A stretch of DNA of 64,000 nt from Aquamicrobium sp. (GCA_019739225.1 JAHHDT010000001.1:310001-374000); one strand, 5' to 3'. Shown: positions 44,234-56,847, numbered from the stretch's first letter. Translations and numbers: made by a program. Notes: a model not told the origin generated them from the sequence alone.

Positions 44234-45637
44234 ATGACAAATTGGATCCCTGACCTGTCGCACGGCTCCGGCCCGCTCTATGCACGGCTCGCCGACCGCA
44301 TCGAGGCCGATATCGGCCAGGGCGTCCTGCCGGCCGGTGGCAAGCTGCCGCCGCAGCGCGACCTCGCCTACGATCTCGGGGTGACAATCGGAACCGTGGG
44401 CCGTGCCTATGGTCTGCTGCGCGAGCGCGGCCTTGTCAGCGGCGAGGTCGGGCGCGGCACATATGTTCTCGGTCATGGCGAGCCGGCGACGGTTCCGATA
44501 GCGGCCCCCTTCGGCGGCACACGCAGCGCCATTCCCGGCGACGACAAGCTGCGCATGGACAGCACCGCAGCGCCCGAGGTGGGCCAGGCGTCGATCATCG
44601 GCGAGCTTGGCCACCAGATCGTCCGTGAGCATCCCGATGCCATCGTGAACTACGTGCGGGCCCCTGCTCCCGATTGGCTCGACGCGGGAACCCGCTGGCT
44701 GGCGACGGGCGCGTGGAGGCCATCGCCGGAAACGATCGTGCCCACCCTTGGCGGCCATGCGGGGATTCTCGCCGTGATCGCCGCCGTGACGGCGCCGGGC
44801 GACCGGATTGCGTTCGACCAGCTCACCTATTCATCGATCGCGCGCAGCGCCAACCTCATCGGCCGGCGCATAGTATCAATCGGTGCAGACGGGGATGGTA
44901 CCGACCCCGGCGATTTCGAGCGGCTCTGCGCGCAGCAGCACCCGAAGCTGGCCTTCCTGATTCCCGGCCTGCACAATCCGACGCTGACGGTCATGCCCGA
45001 AAGCCGCAGGCGGGCGATCGTTGAAATCGCACGCAAGCACAATGTCTGGCTGGTGGAAGACGCCATCTACGCGGCCCTGCTCGACGATCAACCCGCCTCG
45101 ATCGCCGAGTTGGCCCCGGAGCGTACGTTTCACGTCGGCGGCCTGTCCAAGACGGTCGCGGCAGGCGTTCGCGCCGGCTGGGTCGCGTGCCCGCCGCACA
45201 TGGCTCCGCGCGTCCAGGTCGCCTACAAGATGCTGACCGGCGGAAACCCGTTTCTGATGTGCGAGCTTGCGGCGCGCCTCGTGCTTTCGGGTGAGGCCGA
45301 TGCAATCCGCTCGCGCGTCTCCGCAGAGCTTCAGCTGCGCGAAAAGCTCGCCCGCGAGCGCCTTGCCGGTCACGACTTTGCCTCCCACGATCACGCGCCG
45401 TTCCTGTGGCTGAAACTGCCCGAGCCGTGGCTGTCCGGAACCTTCCGACAGGCTGCCGCCAACGAGGGCGTGCTGATCGACGACGAGGACGAATTCAAAA
45501 GCGGCCGCACCGAGCAGGTTTATCATCGGGTGCGCGTCGGCTTTTCGTCGCTTCCGCGCGCGGACGCCGAGGACGGTTTTGACCGACTGCGCTCGCTGCT
45601 GGACAATCCCATGGCAGGTTACGACAGCTACGGCTGA
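44234..45637 (+). CDS. MocR-type regulator (GntR winged helix fused to aminotransferase domain)
   Basis: A 467-residue MocR/PdxR-type transcription factor. Residues 1-80 form the GntR winged helix ([45 protein letters not shown]). Residues 110-460 are a fold-type I aminotransferase domain with the PLP lysine in [15 protein letters not shown]. Such proteins respond to PLP or amino acids. The -10-like TATACT (44217-44222) lies only about 11 bases before the ATG and no Shine-Dalgarno sequence is seen, so the mRNA may be nearly leaderless. It is not next to a pdx gene; the target is unknown. Confidence 0.92.
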   Translation: MTNWIPDLSHGSGPLYARLADRIEADIGQGVLPAGGKLPPQRDLAYDLGVTIGTVGRAYGLLRERGLVSGEVGRGTYVLGHGEPATVPIAAPFGGTRSAIPGDDKLRMDSTAAPEVGQASIIGELGHQIVREHPDAIVNYVRAPAPDWLDAGTRWLATGAWRPSPETIVPTLGGHAGILAVIAAVTAPGDRIAFDQLTYSSIARSANLIGRRIVSIGADGDGTDPGDFERLCAQQHPKLAFLIPGLHNPTLTVMPESRRRAIVEIARKHNVWLVEDAIYAALLDDQPASIAELAPERTFHVGGLSKTVAAGVRAGWVACPPHMAPRVQVAYKMLTGGNPFLMCELAARLVLSGEADAIRSRVSAELQLREKLARERLAGHDFASHDHAPFLWLKLPEPWLSGTFRQAAANEGVLIDDEDEFKSGRTEQVYHRVRVGFSSLPRADAEDGFDRLRSLLDNPMAGYDSYG

Positions 45638-45774
45638 ACGCCCCGCACCCAGACGCTGCAATTTCTGCGGGTTTCGACGTTTTTCGGCTCCAGACGACTG
45701 TATCCTTGCAGCCGCACGCGCTATGGGGAGCCCTGAGACTCATCAGGCCTTCTCACCGGAACCGACCGCTGCCT

Positions 45775-47976
<2,202 letters not shown>

Positions 47977-47990
47977 ACGGGGTATTTGCA

Positions 47991-48224
47991 ATGGCAATGG
48001 ACGCGCACGAGATCGAACGGCTGATCAAGGAAGGCATTCCGGACGCCGTCGTCACGATCCGCGATCTTGCCGGCGATGGAGACCACTATGCCGCAGAAGT
48101 CGTCGCCGAAAGCTTCCGTGGCAAGAGCCGGGTGCAGCAGCACCAGATGGTCTACGAGGCGCTGAAAGGCAACATGGGCGGCGTTCTGCATGCCCTGGCC
48201 CTGCAGACCAGCATACCCGACTGA
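47991..48224 (+). CDS. BolA family protein (IbaG-like)
   Basis: A 77-residue BolA-like protein of the short BolA2/IbaG group, with KEGIPDAVVTIRDLAGDGDHYAAEVVAESFRGKSRVQQHQMVYEALKG, including the conserved His-rich RVQQHQMVY. Such proteins bind CGFS monothiol glutaredoxins and a [2Fe-2S] cluster. grxD follows 87 bases downstream, matching the known BolA-Grx4 pairing, so the pair probably acts in iron-sulfur sensing or transfer. Confidence 0.93.
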   Translation: MAMDAHEIERLIKEGIPDAVVTIRDLAGDGDHYAAEVVAESFRGKSRVQQHQMVYEALKGNMGGVLHALALQTSIPD

Positions 48225-48311
48225 ACATTGCGCCCCGCACGCTTGTGCAATAGATAGGGGCAAGCCAAACATTCCGCCGGGCCTTGAACCCGGCCAGAAA
48301 GGACGAGCCAG

Positions 48312-48647
48312 ATGAGCGAGATCGCCGGATTCATCGACAACGAAGTCAAGAGCAACGACGTGGTGCTTTTCATGAAGGGCACGCCCGGCTTCCCGCAGTG
48401 CGGCTTTTCGGGTCAGGTAGTGCAGATTCTCGACTACCTCGGCGTCGACTACAAGGGCGTCAACATTCTGACGTCCGACGAACTTCGCCAGGGCATCAAG
48501 GACTATTCCAACTGGCCGACGATCCCGCAGCTTTATGTGAAGGGCGAATTCGTCGGCGGTTGCGACATCATCCGCGAGATGTTCCAGGCCGGAGAGCTTC
48601 AGGGCTTCATGACCGAAAAGGGCGTCACCGTCCGCGGCGCAGCCTGA
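48312..48647 (+). CDS. grxD: Monothiol glutaredoxin Grx4 type
   Basis: A 111-residue monothiol glutaredoxin. The active site is CGFS (Cys30-Ser33) in [12 protein letters not shown], and the glutathione-binding [19 protein letters not shown] is complete. It binds a [2Fe-2S] cluster with glutathione and serves iron-sulfur assembly or sensing. It follows bolA and is ended by the hairpin terminator at 48699-48730. Confidence 0.96.
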   Translation: MSEIAGFIDNEVKSNDVVLFMKGTPGFPQCGFSGQVVQILDYLGVDYKGVNILTSDELRQGIKDYSNWPTIPQLYVKGEFVGGCDIIREMFQAGELQGFMTEKGVTVRGAA

Positions 48648-48698
48648 CGCGCCACTAATTATACCCGAATCCCGGCTTTCCGGGGTTCCACGACGAGC

Positions 48699-48730
48699 AT
48701 GCGCCGGTCCGCCGGCGCATTTCTTTTTTC
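48699..48730 (+). terminator. Rho-independent terminator after grxD
   Basis: ATGCGCCGG (48699-48707) and CCGGCGCAT (48712-48720) form a 9-base stem with loop TCCG, followed by TTCTTTTTTC. It separates the purL-bolA-grxD transcript from the MFS transporter gene starting 24 bases later. Confidence 0.88.
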
Positions 48731-48753
48731 GATCATCGTCTGGAACAATTGCC

Positions 48754-49995
48754 ATGGACCAAACAACCTCGACGGCGCCAACGCCGGCGCTCGCCATCCC
48801 GCGCTGGGAACTCATCGCCATCGCCGCCGGGCTCATGGCGCTCAATGCCCTTGCCATCGACATCATGCTGCCTGGCCTGCAGGAGATCGGCGCCAGCCTG
48901 GGCGTTGCCGACGAAAACGCGCGCCAGTACGTCATCACCGCCTACATCACCGGTTTCGGCCTCGCCCAGCTTTTCTTCGGTCCGATCTCCGACCGCTTCG
49001 GGCGCCGCACACCGCTGCTTGTGGGCCTGTTCGTGTATGTCGGGGCGGCAGCAGTCTGCGTATTCGTACCCAGTTTCGCCGGCCTCCTGGCGATGCGTTT
49101 CATTCAGGGCCTGGGCGCTGCCTCGACCCGCGTCATCGCGATGTCGGTCGTTCGCGACGTCTATGGCGGTCGCGCCATGGCCGAAGTGATGTCGCTGGTG
49201 TTCATGGTGTTCATGATCGTGCCGGTGATCGCCCCGGGCATCGGGCAGGTCATTATGCTTTTTTCAGAATGGCACATGATCTTCGTGTTCATGACGGTCG
49301 TATCGCTTGCGATCACGCTTTGGGTGCTGTTCAGGCTGCCCGAGACCCTTCATGACGAATTCCGCCGCCCGTTTACGGCCAGGGTGATCGCCGACGGTTT
49401 CCGCATCGTGCTCACCAACCGCCCCGCGATCTGCTACACGATCGCGCTCACCGCGATCTTCGGCGCGCTGTTCGGCTTCATCAACTCGTCCCAGCAGATC
49501 TATGTGGGGATTTACGACGTCGGCGCGATGTTCCCGATCTATTTCGCCGCCGTTGCCGGGCTCATGGCAGTCTCGTCGTTCCTCAATTCGCGGTTGGTCG
49601 GCCGTTTCGGCATGCGACGGCTGGCGCATGGGGCCTTGCTGGGCTTCACGGCAGTAACCGGTTTCGCCTTCGTGCTCACCCTGTTCGGCTCGATGCCGTT
49701 GTGGGCCTTCGTGACGATTTTCGCGCTGGCGATGGTGCAGTTTGCCTGGATCGGCGCGAACTTCAACGCTTTGGCAATGGAGCCGCTGGGCCATGTCGCC
49801 GGCACGGCATCATCGGTTCAGGGCTTTTTGCAGACAGTCGGCGGTGGGCTGATCGGTGCGGCGATCGGCCAGGCGTTCGACGGCACGGTCATGCCCATGG
49901 CGGCAGGCTATTTCTTTGCCGCCGCCTTCGCGCTAGTCATGGTGCTGATCGCCGAGAAGGGGCGGCTGTTCCAGGCGCAGAATCAGCCCATTTAG
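48754..49995 (+). CDS. MFS transporter, Bcr/CflA family
   Basis: A 413-residue 12-helix exporter of the drug/H+ antiporter Bcr/CflA family. Family marks are [24 protein letters not shown] in helix 1, the loop 2-3 motif [18 protein letters not shown] and [29 protein letters not shown]. It exports small toxic compounds in known members; the substrate here is unknown. Its stop overlaps the ttcA stop on the other strand by four bases. Confidence 0.93.
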   Translation: MDQTTSTAPTPALAIPRWELIAIAAGLMALNALAIDIMLPGLQEIGASLGVADENARQYVITAYITGFGLAQLFFGPISDRFGRRTPLLVGLFVYVGAAAVCVFVPSFAGLLAMRFIQGLGAASTRVIAMSVVRDVYGGRAMAEVMSLVFMVFMIVPVIAPGIGQVIMLFSEWHMIFVFMTVVSLAITLWVLFRLPETLHDEFRRPFTARVIADGFRIVLTNRPAICYTIALTAIFGALFGFINSSQQIYVGIYDVGAMFPIYFAAVAGLMAVSSFLNSRLVGRFGMRRLAHGALLGFTAVTGFAFVLTLFGSMPLWAFVTIFALAMVQFAWIGANFNALAMEPLGHVAGTASSVQGFLQTVGGGLIGAAIGQAFDGTVMPMAAGYFFAAAFALVMVLIAEKGRLFQAQNQPI

Positions 49996-50846
49996 CTGCC
50001 GCCGAGCGCGGCGAAATCGAACAAAGTGCGGTCGAGCAGATGGCTTGGCCGCACATGGCCGAGCGCCCGGATCATCGTGTCCTTGCGCCCCGGCATCCGG
50101 CGTTCGATATCCTCCAGCATCGCTTTCATCGCGTTGCGTTGCAGCCCGTCCTGGCTGCCGCACAGGTCGCAGGGAATGATCGGGAACGCCATCGCCTCGG
50201 CGAATCGCGCCAGATCCGCCTCGGCGCAGTAGGCGAGCGGCCTCAGGACGGCGAGGTCTCCCTCGTCATTGACGAGCTTCGGCGGCATCGCTGCCAGCCG
50301 CCCGCCGTGAAACAGGTTGAGGAAAAAGGTCTCCAGAATGTCCTCGCGGTGGTGCCCCAGCACCAGCGCGGCGCATCCCTCCTCGCGCGCAACACGGTAG
50401 AGATGCCCTCGCCGCAACCGCGAGCACAGCGAGCAATAGGTGCGGTTTTCCGGAATCTTGTCGGTGACGATGGAATATGTGTCCTGATACTCGATCCGGT
50501 GCTCCACACCGATGGACGTGAGGTAATCCGGCAGGATGTTCTTGGGAAAATTCGGCTGACCCTGGTCCAGATTACAGGCCAGAAGCTCGACGGGCAGCAG
50601 ACCGCGCCATTTGAGATCGAGCAACATCGCCAGCAGGCCGTAGGAATCCTTGCCGCCCGAAAGCGCCACCAGCCAGCGTTCGCCCGGCTTCACCATCGAG
50701 AAGTCTTCGAGAGCCTGTCGCGTATCGCGCAGCAGCCGCTTGCGCAGCTTATTGAACTCGACCGACGACGGCGCATTGCGGAACAGGGCGAAATCGGCCG
50801 TGGCGCTTTCCTCGGGTTCCTGCTGTTTCAATTCGAGCGTCTGCAT
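49992..50846 (-). CDS. ttcA: tRNA 2-thiocytidine(32) synthetase TtcA
   Basis: Adds sulfur to C32 of certain tRNAs using ATP and an iron-sulfur cluster. The 284-residue protein has the PP-loop SGGKDS at residues 63-68 and cluster cysteines C138-S-L-C141, with a further Cys pair in [12 protein letters not shown] use the ATG at 50846 with GAGG upstream; a GTG at 50879 adds 11 residues. Convergent with the MFS gene, overlapping by four bases. Confidence 0.94.
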   Translation of the reverse strand: MQTLELKQQEPEESATADFALFRNAPSSVEFNKLRKRLLRDTRQALEDFSMVKPGERWLVALSGGKDSYGLLAMLLDLKWRGLLPVELLACNLDQGQPNFPKNILPDYLTSIGVEHRIEYQDTYSIVTDKIPENRTYCSLCSRLRRGHLYRVAREEGCAALVLGHHREDILETFFLNLFHGGRLAAMPPKLVNDEGDLAVLRPLAYCAEADLARFAEAMAFPIIPCDLCGSQDGLQRNAMKAMLEDIERRMPGRKDTMIRALGHVRPSHLLDRTLFDFAALGGS

Positions 50847-50981
50847 ATCGCCTCGGGGCCGTTCGTCTGATTGGGCCACAAAGCACAGCCGTCCGCGCCG
50901 TGCAACGCGGGAGACGGTTGTTGCGGGGATAGCTGGCCGCTGTTAAGAGCCCCGGACGAAGCCTCTGGAAACAAATCCCGC

Positions 50982-52007
50982 ATGGCCAAAGCATCGCAAT
51001 CCCCCGCCCTGTCCGTCATCGTGCCGGTGCTCAATGAGGAAGACGCGATTCCCGCGTTCCTCCAGCGCACAGTGCCGATTCTGGAGGCGGTTTGTCGCGA
51101 CAGGCTCGGCGGACGTCCTTATGAGATCGTCTTTATCGACGACGGCAGTTCGGACGACACCGCCCGCATCGCGATCGAGGCTGGCGAACGCAATCCGTCC
51201 ATCAAGCTCATTCGTCTGTCGCGAAGCTTCGGCAAGGAGGCTGCTCTGGCGGCAGGGTTGAGCCACGTGGACGGTGACGCTGTGATCCCGATGGACGTGG
51301 ACCTGCAGGATCCGCCGGAGGTCATCCCCGCGATGGTGGATGCCTGGCTGGAAGGCGCCGAGGTCGTCAATGGTGTGCGTGCCAGCCGGCGCGAGGACAC
51401 ATGGTTCAAGCGTTCGACGGCAAGGCTGTTCTACAGGCTCTACAACGCTGCTTCCGACATTCCCATCAAGCGCAATGTCGGCGATTTCCGGCTGCTCGAC
51501 CGGGCTGTAGTCGATGCATTGAACACGCTTGCAGAGGGTTCGCGCTTTACCAAGGGCCTCTACTCATGGGTCGGCTATCGCAATGTCGATGTGGAATATG
51601 AGCGCCCTGCCCGGCTGCATGGCGAAACCAAGTGGTCGTACCGGCGGCTGGTCCGCTTCGCGCTCGACGGGCTGATCGCCTCGACCACCGCCCCGCTGCG
51701 CATCTGGAGCGTTGCCGGGCTGCTGATCGGCCTCGGTGCCTTCATCTACGCGGGATTTCTCATCGTCCGTACGATGATCTGGGGCGCGGACGTGCCGGGC
51801 TACGCCTCGACAATGGTCGTCATACTGCTCCTCGGCGGCCTCAACCTTCTGTCGCTGGGCATCATGGGCGAATATGTCGGCCGTATCTCGCAGGAGGTGC
51901 GCGGCCGCCCGCTCTACGTCGTGCGCGACGTTCACGGCATTCCATCTTCTGAAAAACCCAGGTCGCGCGCGCGGGTCCGCAAGCCGGAAAAACAGAGCCA
52001 ACGATGA
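50982..52007 (+). CDS. GT2 family glycosyltransferase (polyprenyl-phosphate sugar transferase type)
   Basis: A 341-residue membrane glycosyltransferase of the DPM1/GtrB group. The GT-A domain has LSVIVPVLNEEDAIPAFL, IVFIDDGSSDDT, MDVDLQDPPEVIPAMV (DxD-like) and the GETKWSYRRL motif. Two C-terminal membrane helices (about residues 235-255 and 270-295) follow. It transfers sugar to polyprenyl phosphate. The GT39-like gene converges just downstream and could use the lipid-linked sugar, so the two may glycosylate lipid A or another envelope component. Confidence 0.92.
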   Translation: MAKASQSPALSVIVPVLNEEDAIPAFLQRTVPILEAVCRDRLGGRPYEIVFIDDGSSDDTARIAIEAGERNPSIKLIRLSRSFGKEAALAAGLSHVDGDAVIPMDVDLQDPPEVIPAMVDAWLEGAEVVNGVRASRREDTWFKRSTARLFYRLYNAASDIPIKRNVGDFRLLDRAVVDALNTLAEGSRFTKGLYSWVGYRNVDVEYERPARLHGETKWSYRRLVRFALDGLIASTTAPLRIWSVAGLLIGLGAFIYAGFLIVRTMIWGADVPGYASTMVVILLLGGLNLLSLGIMGEYVGRISQEVRGRPLYVVRDVHGIPSSEKPRSRARVRKPEKQSQR

Positions 52008-52040
52008 ACGGCTGGCCGAGGCGATATCGGTGACGAAACG

Positions 52041-53609
52041 TCAGCCTTCCGAGGCAGGTTCCGCCGTCTCGGGATAGCGGAAGAAAACGGTGTAAACCCA
52101 GCGCGACGGCCCGCCTGAACCTTCCAGTGCGGGAATGGTCAGCTCGGCAGTCGAATCGACACGCCCCAGAAACCCCGCGGCGGCGGCATCGCAGCCACTT
52201 GCGTCCGATGGCGCACGGCAGATGAAGACGGCGCCCTGGCGCTCGATGTCTGCCTGCGTCACCCACGGCGACGTATCAAGGTTGCCCTCGACCGCATAAG
52301 GCGTGTCGGAAGCGTAAAAAGACAGGCTGTTGGCCAGGAAATCGACCGGCGATGCTGCAATAGCAAGCCGCGAGCCCGTTTCCTCATGCCAGCGCTCCTG
52401 CACCATGCCCGCAAGCTCGGCAACCGGCTCCACGGTGTTGGACGTCGCGCGCTCCAGCAGGTCGCCACGCAGCCATGGTGTCGCAGCCGCCATGGCTGCG
52501 CAGAAGACGATCACTGCAGCGGGCGCCGCATACCAGATATGAACGGCGTTGCCCGGCGCGACCGCGAGCGCGAGCAGGATCGGCACGGTGAAAAAGAACG
52601 GTATCACCCACAGCGAGGACAGCTGCGCGCTGAGCACAAGAGCGAAAACGATGGTCAGCACGAGCGAACCGGGGCCGATGAAAAGCAGCGCACGCCCCTG
52701 CACGGTCGCGGGCAGGCCGCGCCAGCCTTCCGGCATCGAGATGATCGCCCGGCTGGGCCGCTTGCGCCAGTAGAGAAGCGCAACGATCACGCCAGGCAAC
52801 GAATAGAGCAGGAACGCGATGAAGAAGTCCGCAGCACTGCCCACCGCCGATGTGAAGGTTCCGTCGCCCTGCTCGGCGGCGTATGTAACGGTCCGGAAGC
52901 CCGATTGCACCACCCACCATGCGTGCGGCGCGACCACGAGCGCACCGATTGCCGTTGCTGCCCACGGCAGCGCCGTCTTCAGCAAGGGCCTCGTCTCGCG
53001 ATCCCAGATCATGTGCGCGGCAAGCGCGGCAGCGAGCACCAGCGAGTGGTATTTCACCAGCATCGCCAGCCCGCAGAACAGCCCGGTCAGGCAGGCGTCC
53101 AGCAGTCGCTGCTTCTCGATCGTCCGCAGATAGAACAGGAATGCCAGCGTCCAGAAGGGCATCATGCCCGCATTGGCGTTGTAGTCCAGCGCGTGAAAAC
53201 TGAGCGGCGGCAGCACGAAGATCATCGCTACCGCGATGACCTGCTGCCATTCCGTCAGGAACCGCCGCGACACGAGCCACATCGCCCATGCCGTCACGGC
53301 CATGTTCACGGTCGAAAGAAGATAATAGGCCGCGTTGGTGCGCGGAAATATCTCGAACCAGAGCGCTGTGATCCAGCCGAAGAGCGGCGGATGCTTCTGG
53401 TAACCGAGCTGCCAGGTGATGCCCCAGGCAAAATTCTCGACCATGTCGCCGTGGCGGTCGAGATTGTACTGGGCGAAGTCGCGCTGGATGGTCCAGAAGC
53501 CGACATAAACGGCCAGCAGGACCAGCACCCACAACGACACACCACCCGGAGGGCTCGAAAGCCCTCGGGCGCCGATGGCGGAGACCCGTTCGGTGCGTGG
53601 TTCCGCCAT
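52041..53609 (-). CDS. GT39/ArnT-like membrane glycosyltransferase
   Basis: A 522-residue integral membrane protein with about 11-12 helices, of the PMT/ArnT family, which uses polyprenyl-phosphate sugars as donors. The N-terminal first loop NLDRHGDMVENFAWGITWQLGYQKHPPLFGW contains the acidic residues and His-Pro-Pro typical of the family. The last 120 residues are a soluble periplasmic region with a Cys pair (FICRAPSDASGCDAA). Acceptor unknown. It converges on the GT2 gene and lies next to rpsD. Confidence 0.9.
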   Translation of the reverse strand: MAEPRTERVSAIGARGLSSPPGGVSLWVLVLLAVYVGFWTIQRDFAQYNLDRHGDMVENFAWGITWQLGYQKHPPLFGWITALWFEIFPRTNAAYYLLSTVNMAVTAWAMWLVSRRFLTEWQQVIAVAMIFVLPPLSFHALDYNANAGMMPFWTLAFLFYLRTIEKQRLLDACLTGLFCGLAMLVKYHSLVLAAALAAHMIWDRETRPLLKTALPWAATAIGALVVAPHAWWVVQSGFRTVTYAAEQGDGTFTSAVGSAADFFIAFLLYSLPGVIVALLYWRKRPSRAIISMPEGWRGLPATVQGRALLFIGPGSLVLTIVFALVLSAQLSSLWVIPFFFTVPILLALAVAPGNAVHIWYAAPAAVIVFCAAMAAATPWLRGDLLERATSNTVEPVAELAGMVQERWHEETGSRLAIAASPVDFLANSLSFYASDTPYAVEGNLDTSPWVTQADIERQGAVFICRAPSDASGCDAAAAGFLGRVDSTAELTIPALEGSGGPSRWVYTVFFRYPETAEPASEG

Positions 53610-53634
53610 CGATTGTCCTTCGCTTGAGGGACGC

Positions 53635-54252
53635 TTAGCGGGAATAGAACTCGACGACGAGGTTGGGTTCCATCTGCACCGCGAACGGCACGTCGGCCAG
53701 GCCCGGCACGCGATTGAAGGTTGCGACCATCTTGTTGTGGTCGACCTCGATGTAGTCCGGCACGTCGCGCTCAGCGAGCTGAACCGACTCCAGCACGATG
53801 ACGAGCTGCTTCGACTTCTCGCGAACCTCGATCACGTCGCCCGGCTTGCAGCGGTAGGAACCGATGTTCACCCGACGGCCGTTGACGTTGACGTGGCCGT
53901 GGTTGACGAACTGGCGCGCCGCGAAAATCGTCGGCACGAACTTCGCGCGATAGACGACCGCGTCCAGGCGCGATTCGAGCAGGCCGATGAGGTTGTCCGG
54001 CGTATCGCCCTTGCGGCGGTCGGCTTCCTCGTAGGTCTTGCGGAACTGCTTTTCGGAGATGTCGCCGTAATGGCCCTTCAGCTTCTGCTTGGCGCGGAGC
54101 TGCAGGCCGAAGTCGGACATCTTGCCCTTGCGGCGCTGGCCGTGTTGGCCGGGGCCGTATTCACGACGGTTGACCGGGGACTTCGGGCGGCCCCAGATGT
54201 TCTCGCCCATGCGGCGATCGAGTTTGTACTTGGCGGATTCGCGCTTGCTCAT
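53635..54252 (-). CDS. rpsD: 30S ribosomal protein S4
   Basis: A 205-residue primary 16S rRNA-binding protein. The N-terminus [44 protein letters not shown] is typical of alphaproteobacteria and lacks the zinc cysteines of some S4 proteins. The S4 domain (RNA-binding, about 93-155) reads [40 protein letters not shown]. It is encoded alone, away from the alpha operon, as usual in this group. Confidence 0.97.
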   Translation of the reverse strand: MSKRESAKYKLDRRMGENIWGRPKSPVNRREYGPGQHGQRRKGKMSDFGLQLRAKQKLKGHYGDISEKQFRKTYEEADRRKGDTPDNLIGLLESRLDAVVYRAKFVPTIFAARQFVNHGHVNVNGRRVNIGSYRCKPGDVIEVREKSKQLVIVLESVQLAERDVPDYIEVDHNKMVATFNRVPGLADVPFAVQMEPNLVVEFYSR

Positions 54253-54273
54253 CGCATTTCCTCAAAAGATGCG

Positions 54274-54295
54274 ACCCGATGTTCACACATCGGAT
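54274..54295 (-). promoter_or_regulatory. Hairpin in the rpsD mRNA leader
   Basis: GATCCGATG and CATCGGGTC on the minus strand pair around a 6-base loop (CCGATG 54276-54281 with CATCGG 54288-54293 as core), about 20 bases before the rpsD ATG. It could be a feedback site for S4 or a stabilising element; no U-run follows, so it is not a terminator. Confidence 0.35.
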
Positions 54296-54421
54296 CAAGG
54301 AAACGCGCCCTCCTCTGGCCCCCTTTTTCGGAGCCTGACAGGGCATCCCACGCACGCTTTGCGAAGATGCCCACGGGACACGTCAGTGAACCGCCGGACA
54401 TTGCTGCCCGGCGCTGGCGGT

Positions 54422-54450
54422 GGGATATGACAAAGCCGGCTGTTTGTCAA
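54422..54450 (-). promoter_or_regulatory. Candidate rpsD promoter
   Basis: On the minus strand TTGACA (54450-54445) and TATCCC (54427-54422) are 17 bases apart. Transcription would start near 54415, giving a leader of about 160 bases with the hairpin at 54276-54293. Confidence 0.5.
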
Positions 54451-54521
54451 CGCGCCGCGCGCGTGGCGCAATCGAGCATTTCGCCATTGCAGTTCGCGGC
54501 CGGCGATCCTACACTTTTACC

Positions 54522-54659
54522 GTTCTCAGGGCGGGGTGGAAATCCCCACCGGCGGTATGCGGCGATTGCCGCGAGCCCGCGAGCGCCTTCCACAAGGAAG
54601 GGTCAGCAGATCAGGTGAGATGCCTGGGCCGACGGTCATAGTCCGGATGAAAGAGAACG
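54522..54659 (+). ncRNA. FMN riboswitch (RFN element)
   Basis: The conserved RFN blocks are in order: TCTCAGGGCGGGGTGGAAAT, CCCCACCGGCGGTA, then GCCCGCGAGC, GGTCAGCAGAT, GCCGACGGTCATAGTCCGGA and the closing AAAGAGAAC that pairs with the first block (GTTCTC with GAGAAC). It lies 80 bases before the ribH start. Flavin mononucleotide binding should lower ribH expression; whether by translation or by termination is not clear, since no strong terminator follows. Confidence 0.95.
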
Positions 54660-54744
54660 CACGGTCGAGGCTGGCGCAATGCGCGTGGTCGCCGCCGTTC
54701 GTGATCGCCTTGGGTGACGTGTCTGTTTGCCAAAGGAGATCATG

Positions 54745-55209
54745 ATGACACCCACCCGCTATGCCTTCATCAAAGCCAACTGGCACGCCGATATTGTCGA
54801 GCGTGCGCTGGAAGGTTTCTGCGAACTCGTCCCCGCCGAGCAGGTAGACGTGTTCGACGTGCCCGGCGCCTTCGAAATGCCGCTGCTGGCGCGCGATCTT
54901 GCCGCCAGCGGCCACTATGCGGCCGTCGCAGCGGCCGCGTTCGTTGTCGACGGCGGCATCTATCGCCACGAATTCGTTGCCCAGGCCGTGGTCGACGGGC
55001 TGATGCGCGCCGGCATGGACACCGGCGTTCCGGTGCTCTCGGTGTCGCTGACCCCGCATCAGTATCAGGAGACCGATCACCATCGGCAGATCTACCGCGC
55101 GCACTTCGTCGAGAAGGGTCGCGAGGCGGCCCGGGCGGCCTTGATGATCGGCAAGACCCGCGCAGCACTGGCCGCTCGGGGTCAGGTGGTGGAGGATGTC
55201 GCCGCCTGA
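54745..55209 (+). CDS. ribH: 6,7-dimethyl-8-ribityllumazine synthase, type II
   Basis: Condenses the pyrimidinedione and dihydroxybutanone phosphate to lumazine, the riboflavin precursor. The 154-residue protein is of the RibH2 type known from Brucella and Mesorhizobium, which forms decamers: [52 protein letters not shown] and [28 protein letters not shown] lies 6 bases before the ATG at 54745 (another ATG is at 54742). It is controlled by the FMN riboswitch upstream. Its end overlaps murI on the other strand by 28 bases. Confidence 0.95.
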   Translation: MTPTRYAFIKANWHADIVERALEGFCELVPAEQVDVFDVPGAFEMPLLARDLAASGHYAAVAAAAFVVDGGIYRHEFVAQAVVDGLMRAGMDTGVPVLSVSLTPHQYQETDHHRQIYRAHFVEKGREAARAALMIGKTRAALAARGQVVEDVAA

Positions 55210-55994
55210 AGCCCGAAGCCTCGCACCAGCTTCGCGACGGACGGCGCCGGAGACTGCGAGGTGAAGACGGCTATGTCCGGCTGCTCCGGCAATCCGTTCC
55301 GGTGCGGCCGGTCATCCCGCTCGAGCAGCGACAGGGCTCGGCGGGCTATTGCCTCGGCCGGATCGATCCAGTCGACCGGCCACGGCGCCGTCTTGCGCAT
55401 GCGATTCACGAGAAAGGGATAGTGCGTGCAGGCCAGCACGACGATATCCGTGCGCCTGCCGCCCTCCTCCATGAAGCATGGGGCGATTTCGGCACGCACG
55501 GCCTCCTCCGCGACAAAACCCTCGCGCATATAAGTCTCGGCCAAGGCGGCGAGCCGGACGCTGCCGACCAGCCGGACATGGCATTTGGCTGCCCATTCAT
55601 GGATGAGGTCGCGGGTGTACTGGCGCTTCACAGTGCCCGGCGTTGCGAGCACCGAGACCAGCCCGGAGCGGGTCCGCTCGGCTGCCGGCTTGATCGCCGG
55701 AACGGTGCCGACAAACGGCGTATCTGGGAATGCCGCCCGCAGGTCTGCAAGCACCAGGGTCGAAGCCGTATTGCAGGCGATCACCGCGATTTCCGGATCG
55801 TGCTCGGCAATCAACCTTGAGAACAGTTCGACGATTCGCGCCCGCAGGGCGGCCTCTTCCCAGTCGCCATAGGGAAACCCGGCATCGTCGGCGACATAGA
55901 CGAAGCGGCGGTCCGGCATCAGCACCCGCGCCTCGCGCAACACCGTTAGCCCGCCGACGCCCGAATCGAACAGCAGAACCGGGCGCTCACTCAC
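55182..55994 (-). CDS. murI: Glutamate racemase
   Basis: Makes D-glutamate for peptidoglycan. From the GTG at 55994 the protein has 270 residues, with [15 protein letters not shown], the first catalytic Cys in [15 protein letters not shown] and the second in [19 protein letters not shown] at 56000, or a longer frame to 56075, are alternatives; GGAGAG stands just upstream. It overlaps the trmJ stop region by 8 bases and converges on ribH with a 28-base overlap. Confidence 0.93.
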   Translation of the reverse strand: MSERPVLLFDSGVGGLTVLREARVLMPDRRFVYVADDAGFPYGDWEEAALRARIVELFSRLIAEHDPEIAVIACNTASTLVLADLRAAFPDTPFVGTVPAIKPAAERTRSGLVSVLATPGTVKRQYTRDLIHEWAAKCHVRLVGSVRLAALAETYMREGFVAEEAVRAEIAPCFMEEGGRRTDIVVLACTHYPFLVNRMRKTAPWPVDWIDPAEAIARRALSLLERDDRPHRNGLPEQPDIAVFTSQSPAPSVAKLVRGFGLQAATSSTT

Positions 55995-56847
55995 AGTCAC
56001 GCTCTCCGCTTTTCGCGCCGTCGGCTGCATGGGTCTTGGCGTCGGCCGTCGCCTTGCGCTCGGGATAGGCAGCACCGCGCGGCTCCTTCGGCGAGAAATA
56101 GTCGAGCGAGGAGATCACGCCGCGCAGCACCTTGATCTCGGCTTCGGCAAAGCCGGGGCGTGTCAGAACCGCGCGCAGATTGTCCACCATCTTCGGCTTC
56201 TTGGTCGGCGGACGGAAATAACCGCGCACCGACAGCGCCTCTTCCAGATGGTCGAAAAGCCCCTGAAGCGAAGCCTTGGGTGCAGGTTCCATGCGCGGCC
56301 CTTCGAACGCGGTCTGCGTCTCGCTCTCCAGGCCCGATTTCATCCATTCATAGGACATCAACAGCACCGCCTGCGCGATGTTGAGCGACGCGAAGGCTGG
56401 ATTCACCGGAAACGTCACGATCTCGTCCGCAAGGCCGACTTCGTCGTTGTAAAGCCCGAACCGCTCCCGCCCGAACAGGATGCCGGTCTTCTGGCGACCC
56501 ACGAAACGCTCGCGCAGGATCCGGCCGGCCTCCACCGGTCCGCGCACCGGCTTGAAGCCATCGCGCTCGCGGGCCGTGGTGGCGATCACGTAGTTCAGGT
56601 CGGCAATGGCCTCCGGCAGCGACGCAAACACGCTCACGCCGTCGATCACGTGGTCGGCCTTGGATGCGGCAGCACGCGCCTTGTCACTGGGCCAGCCGTC
56701 GCGCGGATTGACGATGCGCAGCTCCGCGAGGCCAAAATTGGCCATGGCGCGCGCAACCATGCCAATATTCTCGCCGAGCTGCGGCTCGACGAGCACGATC
56801 GCCGGTCCCTCCTGGATCAACTGTTTCTCGCGCGCGGTGCCTGCCAT
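55987..56847 (-). CDS. trmJ: TrmJ-like tRNA/rRNA 2'-O-methyltransferase (SpoU family)
   Basis: A 286-residue SPOUT methyltransferase of the TrmJ (YfhQ) type, which in E. coli methylates the ribose at position 32 of tRNA. The knot motifs are [38 protein letters not shown] and [29 protein letters not shown] lies five bases before the ATG at 56847. The C-terminal extension is acidic and variable. murI overlaps its stop, so the two are coupled. Confidence 0.9.
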   Translation of the reverse strand: MAGTAREKQLIQEGPAIVLVEPQLGENIGMVARAMANFGLAELRIVNPRDGWPSDKARAAASKADHVIDGVSVFASLPEAIADLNYVIATTARERDGFKPVRGPVEAGRILRERFVGRQKTGILFGRERFGLYNDEVGLADEIVTFPVNPAFASLNIAQAVLLMSYEWMKSGLESETQTAFEGPRMEPAPKASLQGLFDHLEEALSVRGYFRPPTKKPKMVDNLRAVLTRPGFAEAEIKVLRGVISSLDYFSPKEPRGAAYPERKATADAKTHAADGAKSGERDCE

